Made by a program: the position numbers and the translations under genes
Assembly (NCBI GenBank): GCA_052078155.1
Contig: JBQJBP010000003.1
Coordinates: 620,001 to 684,000, forward strand
DNA from: CAXBMB01 sp052078155
GTDB taxonomy: Bacteria; Pseudomonadota; Alphaproteobacteria; Kiloniellales; DSM-21159
Direction of reading: 5' to 3'
Length of the DNA stretch: 64,000 nucleotides
In this document: positions 57,932 through 64,000 of the stretch, piece by piece
Layout of the letters: each line of letters begins with the position of its first letter
Position numbering within the stretch: position 1 is the first letter of the stretch
Notes under the pieces: generated by a model
Told to the model about the DNA's origin: nothing
The model's database searches: none
What the model saw: the letters and a program-made list of their open reading frames with translations, nothing else

Positions 57932-58810
57932 ATGACGCACACACCCCAGGGGTCCGACCGGGCCGGGATGACCTTCATGCTCTTGGGCATGTTCCTCTTT
58001 ACGGTCAACGATGCACTGGGCAAGTGGCTGGTGGCCAACTACGCCGTGGGTCAGCTTCTGGCGCTGCGCAGCTTTGCCGCCCTGGCAATCCTGATCCCGA
58101 TCCTGATCCACAAGCGCGCCATCTTTGGACTGACAAAAATGGCAAACCCCTTTTTGCACCTGCTGCGGCTGGTGCTGGTGGTGTCAGAAGTCTCCTGCTT
58201 TTACTGGGCAGTGCGCTATCTGCCTCTGGCCGATGTCTTCATGTTCTATCTGGCCGCCCCCATTTTCGTCACAGCCCTGTCTCCCTTGTTGTTGGGGGAG
58301 AAGGTCGGGATGCTGCGCTGGACCGCCGTGATCATTGGTTTCGTCGGGGTCATCCTGATTTTTCCGCCAAGCAGCGCAGCCGCTTCTCTGCCTGCCTTCA
58401 TCGCCCTTGCCGGCAGCCTGTCCCTGGCATTGATGATGATCCTGACCCGCAAACTGCGGGATGTGGACGGGCTGCAGCTGATCACGATTCAGACTGTGGC
58501 TGTGGCTCTGGCCGGTTCCGCCACCCTGCCTTTCGTCTGGAAAACGCCGGACCTGATGGATCTCTCTTTGCTCTGCCTTCTGGGGCTGGTGGCCACCTCC
58601 GCCCACTTCCTGATGAACCATGCCGTGCGCATCGCCCCGGCCAGTGTGGTCGCGCCCTTTCAGTACAGCTCCATCGCCTGGGCCATGCTCTTTGGCTATG
58701 TGTTCTGGAACGACATTCCCACGGGCCAAAGCCTGATCGGCATCACCATCATCATCGGCTGCGGGCTCTTCATCTTCTACCGGGAAGGCAAGGCGTCTTC
58801 TAGAGTGTGA
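57932..58810 (+). CDS. EamA/DMT family transporter
   Basis: A 292-residue protein with about ten transmembrane helices in two EamA halves (MLLGMFLFTVNDALGKWLV start, AVRYLPLADVFMFYLAAPIF, LMNHAVRIAPASVVAPFQYSS). Probable exporter of amino acids or metabolites. The ATG at 57932 is preferred (purine-rich AGAAAAAG before it); 57902 has no ribosome site. The last two codons and the TGA stop come from repeat R6. Confidence 0.88.
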   Translation: MTHTPQGSDRAGMTFMLLGMFLFTVNDALGKWLVANYAVGQLLALRSFAALAILIPILIHKRAIFGLTKMANPFLHLLRLVLVVSEVSCFYWAVRYLPLADVFMFYLAAPIFVTALSPLLLGEKVGMLRWTAVIIGFVGVILIFPPSSAAASLPAFIALAGSLSLALMMILTRKLRDVDGLQLITIQTVAVALAGSATLPFVWKTPDLMDLSLLCLLGLVATSAHFLMNHAVRIAPASVVAPFQYSSIAWAMLFGYVFWNDIPTGQSLIGITIIIGCGLFIFYREGKASSRV

Positions 58811-58935
58811 TCGACAGACGTCGAAGCGCCTTGCGCTCGACTTCTGTCGTGAATCACCCCCTAACAGGTTGAAAGGAGGCCTATTCACGTCTTGTTTGAA
58901 ATCACCTCGTGATTCCAAGTAAGACGATAAGACTC
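58800..58935 (+). repeat. Dispersed intergenic repeat, full-length but degenerate copy (R6)
   Basis: Starts CTAGAGTGTGATCGACAG with GAAGCGCCTTGCGCTCGA and TCACCCCCTAACAGGTTGAAA, matching R3 well. The second half (TTCACGTCTTG, CTCGTGATTCCA) is a decayed version ending near GACTCC. It overlaps the 3' end of the EamA gene. The remaining bases up to the eda stop hold nothing else visible. Confidence 0.75.
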
Positions 58936-59017
58936 CGGTTCCACTGCGCAAGGAACTTAACAGCCAGGCCGGGCGGCGAGGACAGTTCCCCCGACACCCA
59001 GACTTTTGTAAACCTGC

Positions 59018-59662
59018 TTACAGGGATTTGGCTTTGGCAACGGCCTCAGAGGCCAGCTTTGTGATGCCTGCCCAGTCACCGGCGGCCATCAGGTCCTTGG
59101 GCGTCAGCCAGGTTCCGCCGACACAGATGACGTTGGGCTGGCTCAGATAGTCCGACAGGTTCTGCAGCTTCACGCCACCGGTGGGGCAGAACTTCAGATC
59201 CGCAAAAGGCCCTGCAAAGGCTTTCAGGCGAGACACGCCCCCCAGGACTTCAGCCGGAAAGAGCTTCAGGTATTTCAGCCCAAAATCACATGCCAGCATC
59301 ACCTCAGAAGGTGTCGCCACGCCAGGCAGCAAGGGCACGGGGCCCCGCACCGCAGCCTCCAGCAAGCGCGGAGTCAGTCCCGGACTGACGGCAAAAGACG
59401 CCCCGGCATCCTCCACCCTTTCCAGATCCTCCGGCGTGGTTACTGTCCCCGCCCCGACCACAGCTTCGGGCACCTCTTCAGCAATCAGCTTCATCGCCGC
59501 CAAAGCACAGTCACTGCGCAGGGTAACCTCCAGCACCGGCAAGCCGCCCTCGCACAGGGCGCGGGCCAGCGGTACGGCCTGATCCAGCCTTTCAATGGTC
59601 AAAACAGGAATGATGGGAGCCACCAGCAAAGTTCCCCCCATCAGGCGATTGTAGTCCTGCAT
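59018..59662 (-). CDS. eda: 2-dehydro-3-deoxy-phosphogluconate (KDPG) aldolase
   Basis: A 214-residue class I aldolase that splits KDPG into pyruvate and glyceraldehyde-3-phosphate. Visible sites: APIIPVLTIERLDQAVPLARAL, LEVTLRSDCALAAM (Glu and Thr/Arg), VGAGTVTTPEDLERV, and the Schiff-base lysine in GLKYLKLFPAEVLGG; FCPTGGV is the phosphate loop. The ATG at 59662 follows GGAAGGA. It lies 19 nt after kdgK, forming a two-gene operon. Confidence 0.94.
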   Translation of the reverse strand: MQDYNRLMGGTLLVAPIIPVLTIERLDQAVPLARALCEGGLPVLEVTLRSDCALAAMKLIAEEVPEAVVGAGTVTTPEDLERVEDAGASFAVSPGLTPRLLEAAVRGPVPLLPGVATPSEVMLACDFGLKYLKLFPAEVLGGVSRLKAFAGPFADLKFCPTGGVKLQNLSDYLSQPNVICVGGTWLTPKDLMAAGDWAGITKLASEAVAKAKSL

Positions 59663-59681
59663 CAGTGCTTTTCCTTCCTGT

Positions 59682-60617
59682 TCAGACCAAGGGTACAGAG
59701 GCGGGGATGATGGCACCGGGATGGGTGATCACCCGCGACGCCACCTTGTGGGCCTGTTCGGCCGCTTCAGTTGGTGCCTGTCCACTCAGGCGACCGGCCA
59801 GATACCCGGCGTTAAAGGAATCTCCGGCGGCCGTGGTATCCACCGCTGTGATCCCCGGCAGGGCGGCAACCACCTGGACCGCACCGCTGCCGTCAGAGAG
59901 CACACAGCCTTCAGCCCCCTGTTTCACCCCGACCTCCTTTACACCTGCATCATGCAAGCGGGTCAGCGTGGCCTCCAGAGAAGCGTCTCCAAAGAGCGCC
60001 ACTTCATCGTCATGGGTGGGCAGAGCCAGATCCGTACGGGCCAGCATCCGGCCAAAAACCTGCCGGGCGAGATCCTTGTCGGGCCAGCCCGCTGGACGGT
60101 AGTTGCCGTCAAACACCACCTGCCCGCCTGTAGCGCGAAAGTGGTCCAGCAACGCCATGAGTTTGTCCAGCCCGGCGGCGTCATAGAGCGACAGGGAAAT
60201 GCCGGAAAGATAGATGATGTCCTTGTCCAGCAAAGCCGCCTCTGTTGCCGGATCCAAAGGGGAAAAGAGTTCGCGCGCCGGGGAGCGGTCCCGCCAGTAA
60301 GAAAAGCTGCGCTCTCCCGCCTCATCGGTGGTGATCATGTAAAGCCCGGGGACCCGACCCGGCACCTGCCGCACAAGGGCGGTGTCCACCCCCTCGGCCT
60401 GCCAGGCGGACAGCATCTGCTGGCTGTAGGGGTCATCCCCTAGTTTCGTCACATAGGAAGCTTTTTGGCCCAGGCGAGCCAGATAAACCGCCGTATTGAG
60501 CGTATCGCCGCCAAACCCGCGCAGGCACTCTCCGCTGGGCCGATTGGCGATCTCGATCATGCACTCCCCAATGGATGCGACAGAGGCAGCGGAGGAGGAA
60601 AAGGTCAAAAATGCCAT
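59682..60617 (-). CDS. kdgK: 2-dehydro-3-deoxygluconokinase (KDG kinase), PfkB family
   Basis: A 311-residue PfkB/ribokinase-family kinase that phosphorylates KDG to KDPG. Substrate region GECMIEI and GFGGDTLNTAVYLARLG, and the C-terminal signature VDTTAAGDSFNAGYLAGRLSG with the catalytic aspartate. The ATG at 60617 has GGAG 9 nt before it. It lies first in the kdgK-eda operon and is divergent from a GntR gene. It links ManD and UxaA products to central metabolism. Confidence 0.93.
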   Translation of the reverse strand: MAFLTFSSSAASVASIGECMIEIANRPSGECLRGFGGDTLNTAVYLARLGQKASYVTKLGDDPYSQQMLSAWQAEGVDTALVRQVPGRVPGLYMITTDEAGERSFSYWRDRSPARELFSPLDPATEAALLDKDIIYLSGISLSLYDAAGLDKLMALLDHFRATGGQVVFDGNYRPAGWPDKDLARQVFGRMLARTDLALPTHDDEVALFGDASLEATLTRLHDAGVKEVGVKQGAEGCVLSDGSGAVQVVAALPGITAVDTTAAGDSFNAGYLAGRLSGQAPTEAAEQAHKVASRVITHPGAIIPASVPLV

Positions 60618-60868
60618 GAGCGAAGACTCCGCTGCAGTTAAACAATCCATCAGAAAGCCGGGACTTTATTGAGGCCCGGATAAGATGTCGACTGGACAGC
60701 CGTCACGGCTCTCTTTCCGGTTCCAGCGTTCAATCTGATTACGTTGATTCGCCCGAGACTCCTCTTTCCGGGCAGGCCTCTGATGCGGCCCCGACAAAGA
60801 AAGAAAAGGCCTAGACAGTCCCCTTCTGGATACCTGGCTAAACCTATAAATCTTGCCTCATTCTGTAA

Positions 60869-60883
60869 ATACACATATTGTAT
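60869..60883. promoter_or_regulatory. Candidate GntR operator between kdgK and gntR
   Basis: ATACACATATTGTAT has perfect 5-bp inverted arms (ATACA/TGTAT) in a strikingly AT-rich segment of the 370-bp divergent region. It probably overlaps the promoters of kdgK-eda and of the GntR gene. Nothing else is evident in the intergenic stretch except the tandem repeat at 60985. Confidence 0.5.
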
Positions 60884-60984
60884 GAGTATTGAGATATTGG
60901 TGCCTTTTACAGACGCACCTGCACTTCTGCGGCCACTGATCTCCCGCCTGGAAGCCACCCGCAGCAAAGACCGGAAAGAAACGG

Positions 60985-61014
60985 CCAGTGTTAGACAACC
61001 CAGTGTTAGACAAC
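60985..61014 (+). repeat. 15-bp tandem duplication over the gntR start
   Basis: CCAGTGTTAGACAAC occurs twice in a row, duplicating the GTG start codon region so that the protein begins with two copies of VLDN. Either GTG (60988 or 61003) could initiate. The ribosome site GGAAAGAA (60973-60980) is 7 nt from the first. Confidence 0.75.
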
Positions 61015-61749
61015 AGGGACAAGAGCAGAACCTTTTCACGGCGCAGCCTGCACGGGCAGGTCGCCCATGAAATCGGACTGCGCATTGTCAGCGGCGTCTA
61101 TGCCCCTGGTGCCGTTCTGCCCAATGAAATCCAGTTCAGTGCCGAGCTGGACGTCAGCCGCACAGCCTATCGTGAAGCCCTGAAGGTGCTGGCCTCCAAA
61201 GGTCTGATCGAATCCCGCCCCAAGATCGGCACCACTGTGCGCCCGCGCACCTGCTGGAACACCCTGGACCCCGACATCCTGGCCTGGATCTTCGCCAGTG
61301 GCCCTGACCCCCGGTATGGCGCGGCTCTGTTCGAACTGCGCCGCATCTTGGAACCGGCGGCAGCCGGGCTGGCTGCCCTGCGTCATACCCCGGAAACACT
61401 GGCTCCCATTCAACAGGCCTTTGAGGAAATGGAAGCGGCCGGAGAGGATCTGGAGCAGGGCCTGGAGCCGGATCTGCGGTTTCACCGGGCCATTTTTGAA
61501 GCCACAGACAACGCACTGCTGGCCCCCATGGTCTTTCTGATCGAATCGGCCCTCAGCGAAACCATCAAGCTGTCCAGCAGCACACCCGGGGCCCGTCTGG
61601 CCTCCATCCCCCTGCACCGGGACCTGCTGGACGCCATCACCAGACGCGACCAGCCCGCCGCCCAGCAGGCAACACTGGTGCTGCTGGGCGAAGCCGAGCA
61701 GGACATGACACGGGTTCTGGAAAACCAGTCACCGCCTGACAGTCCGTAA
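60988..61749 (+). CDS. GntR family regulator (FadR/FCD)
   Basis: A 253-residue regulator: winged helix with GAVLPNEIQFSAELDVSRTAYREAL and LASKGLIESRPKIGTTVRPR, then an FCD domain (ELRRILEPAAAGLAAL, DLRFHRAIFEATDN, HRDLLDAI). The WNTLDPDILAWIF segment is typical of regulators near galactonate and KDG genes (DgoR/KdgR-like). It faces kdgK-eda and precedes the IlvD/Edd dehydratase by 98 nt; it is probably their regulator. Confidence 0.9.
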   Translation: MLDNPVLDNRDKSRTFSRRSLHGQVAHEIGLRIVSGVYAPGAVLPNEIQFSAELDVSRTAYREALKVLASKGLIESRPKIGTTVRPRTCWNTLDPDILAWIFASGPDPRYGAALFELRRILEPAAAGLAALRHTPETLAPIQQAFEEMEAAGEDLEQGLEPDLRFHRAIFEATDNALLAPMVFLIESALSETIKLSSSTPGARLASIPLHRDLLDAITRRDQPAAQQATLVLLGEAEQDMTRVLENQSPPDSP

Positions 61750-61847
61750 CATCCCAAAAGCCCTCCGGGACAGGCCAGGTGCCGCCAAGAGACAAACTGA
61801 AAAGACAAGCGCAGACAGGCGCAGATAAACAGGGAGACGATGCAAAG

Positions 61848-63590
61848 ATGACAAGTTCCAGCGACGACAAAAAGAAAAAGTACCGCTCCTCCGCCTGGTA
61901 CGGCGCCATGGACAAAGACGGCTTCATTCACCGCAGTTGGATGAAAAACCAGGGCACCCCGGATCACATGTTTGATGGCCGCCCGGTGATCGGCATCTGC
62001 AACACCTGGTCCGAGTTCAATCCCTGTAACGGCCATTTCCGCGAACTGGCAGAATTCGTCAAGAAAGGGGTGATTGAAGCGGGCGGCTTCCCGGCGGAGT
62101 TTCCGGCCATGTCGCTGGGCGAAACCACGCTTCGGCCCACGGCCATGCTGTTTCGCAACCTTGCGGCCATGGAGGTAGAAGAATCAATCCGCGCCAACCC
62201 CTGCGATGGTGTGGTGCTGCTGGTGGGCTGTGACAAGACCACCCCGGCACTGATGATGGGCGCAGCCAGCTGTGATCTGCCGACCATTGCTTTGTCCGGC
62301 GGGCCCATGTTGAACGGCAAGTTCCGCGGCCAGGAAATCGGCTCCGGCACCAGCGTCTGGCAATACAGCGAAGCGGTCAATGCCGGGGAAATGTCCTTGG
62401 CTGACTTCATGGCGGCCGAAGGGGGCATGTCCCGCTCCAACGGGCACTGCATGACCATGGGCACAGCCTCCACCATGGCCTCCATGACCGAGGCGCTGGG
62501 TATGGGCCTGCCGGAAAATGCCGCCATTCCAGCCGCTGATTCCCGCCGCCGCCGTCTGGCCTATGCGGCTGGCATGCGTGCTGTCCAGATGGTCCATGAA
62601 GACCTCAGAATGTCGAAGATCCTGACCCGTGAAGCCTTCCAGAACGCCGTGCGGGTCAATGGGGCCATCGGCGGCTCCACCAACGCCGTGGTTCATCTGC
62701 TGGCCATCGCCCGGCGGGTGGGCGTTGAGCTCAACCTGGAAGACTGGGACGCCTGGGGCAAAGACGTGCCAACCATTGTCGACCTCATGCCCTCCGGTCG
62801 GTTTCTGATGGAAGACTTCTACTACGCCGGCGGCCTGCCTACGGTGATCAAGGCGCTGGGGGACGCCGGTCTGCTGAACAAGGAAGCGCTGACGGCCAAC
62901 GGCAAAGCCATCTGGGAGAACGTTAAGGATGCCGTAAACTACAATCCGGAGGTCATTCGTCCCCTGGACAAGCCCCTGGTGGAAAGCGGCGGCATCGCCG
63001 TGCTGCGTGGCAACCTGGCCCCCAAAGGCGCCATCATCAAACCCTCTGCCGCCACAGCAGACTTGATGCAGCACAAGGGTCGGGCTGTGGTCTTTGAGAA
63101 CATTGACGACTACAAAGCCCGCATCGAGGATCCGGATCTGGACATTGATGAGACCTGCATCATGGTCCTGAAGAATTGCGGACCCAAGGGCTATCCGGGC
63201 ATGTCGGAGGTGGGCAACATGGGCCTGCCGCCCAAGGTTCTGGCCAAGGGCATCAAGGACATGGTGCGCATTTCCGATGCCAGGATGAGCGGCACGGCCT
63301 ACGGCACAGTGGTTCTGCACACCAGCCCGGAGGCCGCTGCCGGAGGCACGCTGGCTCTGGTTCAAAACGGCGACATGATTGAACTGGATGTGGCGGGCCG
63401 CCGCCTGCATCTGGATGTGTCAGACGAAGAACTGCAACGCCGTCGTGACGCCTGGACCGCCCCGCCGCCGCCCATGAGCAGCGGCTATCAGAAACTCTAC
63501 TACGACACAGTCGTTCAGGCCGATGAAGGCGCGGATCTGGACTTCCTGCAGGGCTGTCGCGGGGCAGAAGTGCCCAGAGACTCTCACTAA
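61848..63590 (+). CDS. IlvD/Edd family sugar-acid dehydratase
   Basis: A 580-residue [Fe-S] dehydratase. Cluster cysteines lie in CNTWSEFNPCNGHF, LVGCDKTTPALMMGAASC and NGHCMTMGTAST; IGGSTNAVVHLLAIARRVG and RISDARMSGTAYGTVVLH are family blocks. The sequence style (YRSSAWYGAMDKDGFIHRSW) matches the L-arabonate/D-xylonate/D-fuconate dehydratase branch rather than biosynthetic IlvD. The ATG at 61848 has GGGAG upstream; 61779 is the open-frame start but not protein-like. Aldonate substrate unresolved. Confidence 0.88.
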   Translation: MTSSSDDKKKKYRSSAWYGAMDKDGFIHRSWMKNQGTPDHMFDGRPVIGICNTWSEFNPCNGHFRELAEFVKKGVIEAGGFPAEFPAMSLGETTLRPTAMLFRNLAAMEVEESIRANPCDGVVLLVGCDKTTPALMMGAASCDLPTIALSGGPMLNGKFRGQEIGSGTSVWQYSEAVNAGEMSLADFMAAEGGMSRSNGHCMTMGTASTMASMTEALGMGLPENAAIPAADSRRRRLAYAAGMRAVQMVHEDLRMSKILTREAFQNAVRVNGAIGGSTNAVVHLLAIARRVGVELNLEDWDAWGKDVPTIVDLMPSGRFLMEDFYYAGGLPTVIKALGDAGLLNKEALTANGKAIWENVKDAVNYNPEVIRPLDKPLVESGGIAVLRGNLAPKGAIIKPSAATADLMQHKGRAVVFENIDDYKARIEDPDLDIDETCIMVLKNCGPKGYPGMSEVGNMGLPPKVLAKGIKDMVRISDARMSGTAYGTVVLHTSPEAAAGGTLALVQNGDMIELDVAGRRLHLDVSDEELQRRRDAWTAPPPPMSSGYQKLYYDTVVQADEGADLDFLQGCRGAEVPRDSH

Positions 63591-63623
63591 AACTTTCCCG
63601 CTGAGACGGTTCGCCAAAAAAAG

Positions 63624-63653
63624 AAGGCGCTTTTGCCGAAGCAAAAGCGCCTT
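63624..63653 (-). terminator. Intrinsic terminator of the right-edge enolase-superfamily gene
   Basis: A perfect 13-bp stem (AAGGCGCTTTTGC with GCAAAAGCGCCTT) around a CGAA loop. On the minus strand it is followed at once by TTCTTTTTTT, the classic U-run. It may also stop the convergent IlvD/Edd transcript, though its U-run in that direction is weak. Confidence 0.9.
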
Positions 63654-63680
63654 TGGCTTCCAGGAAGGAAGGGAATTGCG

Positions 63681-64000
63681 TTACTTCAGGCCAACGGGCA
63701 GCGGGCCTGACTGGTCGCTGAGCTCACTGATCTGATAGGTCGACTTGGCCAGCCAGTCGGGGCTGACTTCCACGCCCCAACCGGGCTGGTCAGTCACCGT
63801 GGCCTTGCCATCGACGATGCCGTAAGGGGACTCCACAAAGAGATCATCCTGCCAGGGGTAGTAGTCCGCCCCTTCAATGGCGAACTCCAGGTACTTACCG
63901 GCGTTGGGGATGGCCCGCAGCAGATGCATGGTAAAGAGCGTGACCATGGAGAGGTTGGCGCAATGGGGTGTCACGGGAACACCGGCGGCTTCCGCCATTT
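63681..64000 (-). CDS. Mandelate racemase/enolase-superfamily protein, C-terminal part (runs off the right edge)
   Basis: About 107 C-terminal residues of an enolase-superfamily sugar-acid dehydratase or racemase. TPHCANLSMVTLFTMHLL holds the conserved histidine segment of the barrel, followed by the capping C-terminus with YLEFAIEGADYYPW and QPGWGVEVSPDWL. The frame continues past 64000, so the visible methionine at 63998 is internal. Followed by a strong terminator. Specific substrate cannot be assigned. Confidence 0.82.
   Translation of the reverse strand, partial: MAEAAGVPVTPHCANLSMVTLFTMHLLRAIPNAGKYLEFAIEGADYYPWQDDLFVESPYGIVDGKATVTDQPGWGVEVSPDWLAKSTYQISELSDQSGPLPVGLK

Noticed and set aside
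57859..58803. 314-codon frame in another phase of the EamA gene
   Set aside because: The 57932 frame has clear transmembrane helices and EamA patterns; the alternative is arginine/histidine-rich noise.
1..64000. CRISPR arrays, tRNA or rRNA genes, prophage or insertion sequence
   Set aside because: No regularly spaced repeats, cloverleaf-like or rRNA-like stretches, and no transposase or integrase-like proteins were seen.

Overview
The window looks like chromosomal DNA of a GC-rich, metabolically versatile, probably marine or rhizosphere-type alphaproteobacterium. The reasons are a form I cox (aerobic CO dehydrogenase) cluster in the order known from Oligotropha-type bacteria, TRAP transport of sugar acids, a ManD whose active-site numbering matches the Novosphingobium enzyme, and a dispersed AGAGCATGATC-type intergenic palindrome of the kind common in Alphaproteobacteria. 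The genus cannot be fixed from this sequence alone. No rRNA, tRNA, CRISPR array, phage gene or transposase was seen; nearly all of it is catabolic gene clusters, each with its own regulator.

0-16.6 kb: the 3' part of a class II HMG-CoA reductase with a terminator; a TetR regulator divergent from a quinone reductase-like flavoprotein, with two identical palindromic operators between them; then an island around an IclR regulator. On its left (minus strand) is a Trp/Tyr-type ABC transporter followed by a peroxidase-related protein, a HisC-like aminotransferase and an FAD-linked D-2-hydroxyacid dehydrogenase. On its right (plus strand) are a quinone oxidoreductase, a class III CoA-transferase, a complete urocanase without any other hut gene, a DJ-1-type protein and a DUF1330 protein. 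A racemase-fold protein and an M24 peptidase (EutA/DoeA-like) face the island.

16.6-27.5 kb: an orphan PAS histidine kinase, methylglyoxal synthase, and a divergent sugar-acid cluster. On the left are otnK, otnC and an ABM protein; on the right are an SMP-30 lactonase, an isocitrate/isopropylmalate-type dehydrogenase, a Gfo/Idh oxidoreductase and a GntR regulator, with a near-perfect palindrome between the two arms. A HAD phosphatase follows. The denD gene of the D-erythronate pathway lies far away at 56.7 kb.

27.6-37.2 kb: coxC-coxM-coxS-coxL-coxD-coxE-coxF-(50-codon cysteine ORF)-coxG on the minus strand. CoxL carries the AYRCSFR active-site loop of true Mo-Cu CO dehydrogenase, so the organism probably oxidises atmospheric or environmental CO. 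37.5-43.3 kb holds an aldehyde dehydrogenase, an alpha/beta hydrolase, a DUF1330 protein, LysR, and EEP, GNAT and DinB proteins.

43.4-64 kb: a hexuronate and sugar-acid island. One minus-strand operon runs dctPQM (TRAP), manD, SDR, uxuB-like, DHRS6-like SDR, FAH hydrolase, uxaA. Next to it are a GntR regulator with an enolase-superfamily dehydratase, two EamA exporters, denD, eda-kdgK, a second GntR regulator with an IlvD/Edd dehydratase, and the end of another enolase-superfamily enzyme. Fructuronate to mannonate (UxuB), to KDG (ManD), to KDPG (KdgK), to pyruvate plus glyceraldehyde-3-phosphate (Eda) can be drawn; UxaC is not in the window.

A dispersed repeat of about 70 or 135 bp, mostly starting or ending in CTAGAG, occurs at least six times. 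It usually sits at gene 3' ends and in several cases supplies the stop codon.
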